NCBI GenBank assembly: GCA_029962745.1
Contig: CM057159.1
Span: 26,452,349 to 26,516,348 of the forward strand
Length of the DNA: 64,000 bases
Direction: 5' to 3'
Source of the DNA: Echinometra lucunter
Taxonomy: Eukaryota; Echinodermata; Echinoidea; Camarodonta; Echinometridae
Shown here: positions 63,210 to 64,000 of the stretch, one piece after another
Layout: every line of letters starts with the position of its first letter
Numbering within the stretch: the first letter of the stretch is position 1
The notes under the pieces: model-generated
The model's database searches: none
What the model was told of the DNA's origin: nothing
The model's input: the letters and a program-made list of their open reading frames with translations, nothing else
Program-made: the position numbers and the translations under genes

Positions 63210-64000
63210 ACCACACACCACTCCTGTTGGTACACGTGGATGGGCTGCCTCCATACTGTTAATTGAAAAATAAAATGAAAAAAAAAATATAACCTGAATG
63301 AGGGATGTTTTATTGCTTCAATCATGCTTTCACTGATTGAATTCTAGTTTGCGTCGTTATGAGCGGATTATTCCTTCCCAAAGGGGATTCTATTCCCGAT
63401 CAACTACGAAGGTACGAATCTAGCGTACGTTCTCGCACACTGTTTTCACAGACAATGAGACTACTAAATAATCCATGTTTTCTGATTGCATAAATGATTA
63501 AATGCAGCTGTAAATGGTAAGAGTGACGACTGATACCAAATGAGACTTTCCAAAAAAAAGACCAGTCATATGCGTATATAAATGAATAATCATTTCATAT
63601 ATTGTTTTCTGGTCTATAAGGTAGCTCTTTTCATACCTGTAATTATATTTCTTGGAACTTACACTCTTTTAACATGTTTAATGAATTAAAGTCGATGATG
63701 GAAATCGCCTAATTTATGCATTGTTGACCTACGTTAATTTGAAGGGTTAACAAAAAAACAAGCAAACAAAAAAACCAAAAAAGCCATTAACGTTAACGTG
63801 ACAGAACATGATAGAGGATACACTACTACATGACTGTCAATGACAATGCCTTGCCTGTATCTTTATATTCATGTAGCCCACTGCTTACGGGCCCCTGTAT
63901 ACTCCACCCACTGCAAAAGATCTGTTGGGAAATTGTGGAAACGTTGGTGTTGTAAAAATGATTTAGTGAAGTCAGTGACTTTATCAAGTTTATATACATA

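Larger units (their letters stand above)
58069..64000. other. Region upstream of the first recognised receptor exon
   Basis: It should contain the receptor's initiator exon and promoter if these are not beyond the window, but I could not identify them. Poly-C/G runs (58577-58600, 58682), an RT fragment, two hairpin elements and an unidentified open segment are listed separately. The remainder is AT-rich with nothing recognised. Confidence 0.5.

Overview
The window looks like animal nuclear DNA, most likely from an echinoderm such as a sea urchin (inference). Genes are split into many short exons with GT/AG introns. Codon-level similarity is to metazoan families. About nine tenths of the window is AT-rich non-coding DNA full of microsatellites, poly-C/poly-A runs, tRNA-derived SINEs, hairpin-type MITEs and decayed non-LTR retrotransposons. 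There is no bacterial, phage or plasmid content. Exons were joined by hand from splice sites and reading phase, and every join reported keeps frame.

Three protein genes are supported. (1) Positions 1911-8441, minus strand: the first six coding exons (213 codons) of SRP72, the 72 kDa subunit of the signal recognition particle. The rest of the gene lies off the left edge. (2) Positions 13089-16962, plus strand: a secreted fibrinogen-related protein with a signal peptide, a PAN/apple-like domain, Thr-rich mucin-like exons and a C-terminal fibrinogen domain. A unit of about 820 bp (Thr-rich exon plus first half of the fibrinogen domain) has been tandemly duplicated, and one copy of the fibrinogen half-exon is truncated. 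(3) Positions 22923-58068, minus strand: a 25-exon adhesion G-protein-coupled receptor covering 35 kb (903 residues without the initiator exon, which I could not find). It has a hydrophobic leader, Cys-rich segments, an F5/8 type C (discoidin) domain, a GAIN domain with an intact GPS cleavage motif, seven membrane segments and a short cytoplasmic tail.

Region by region: 1-1910 is an SRP72 intron occupied by nested inverted repeats. 8460-13088 is intergenic, with a SINE and simple repeats. 16963-22922 is intergenic and carries a 2-kb terminal-inverted-repeat element packed with CGAGTT-like motifs. 23010-58016 is the receptor's exons and introns; the introns contain SINEs, MITEs, long triplet microsatellites and an antisense CR1/L2-like retrotransposon. 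58069-64000 is upstream of the last recognised receptor exon and holds a second reverse-transcriptase fragment, two hairpin elements and an unidentified open segment.

The three genes do not form a pathway. SRP72 is a housekeeping secretory component. The fibrinogen-related protein and the receptor are extracellular or cell-surface recognition proteins. The most informative mobile-element observation is a short family with GGCGTAAATCC ends present three times, two copies with exact 9-bp and one with 8-bp target duplications, plus a separate 404-bp element with an 11-bp target duplication. Both suggest Mutator-like non-autonomous transposons.
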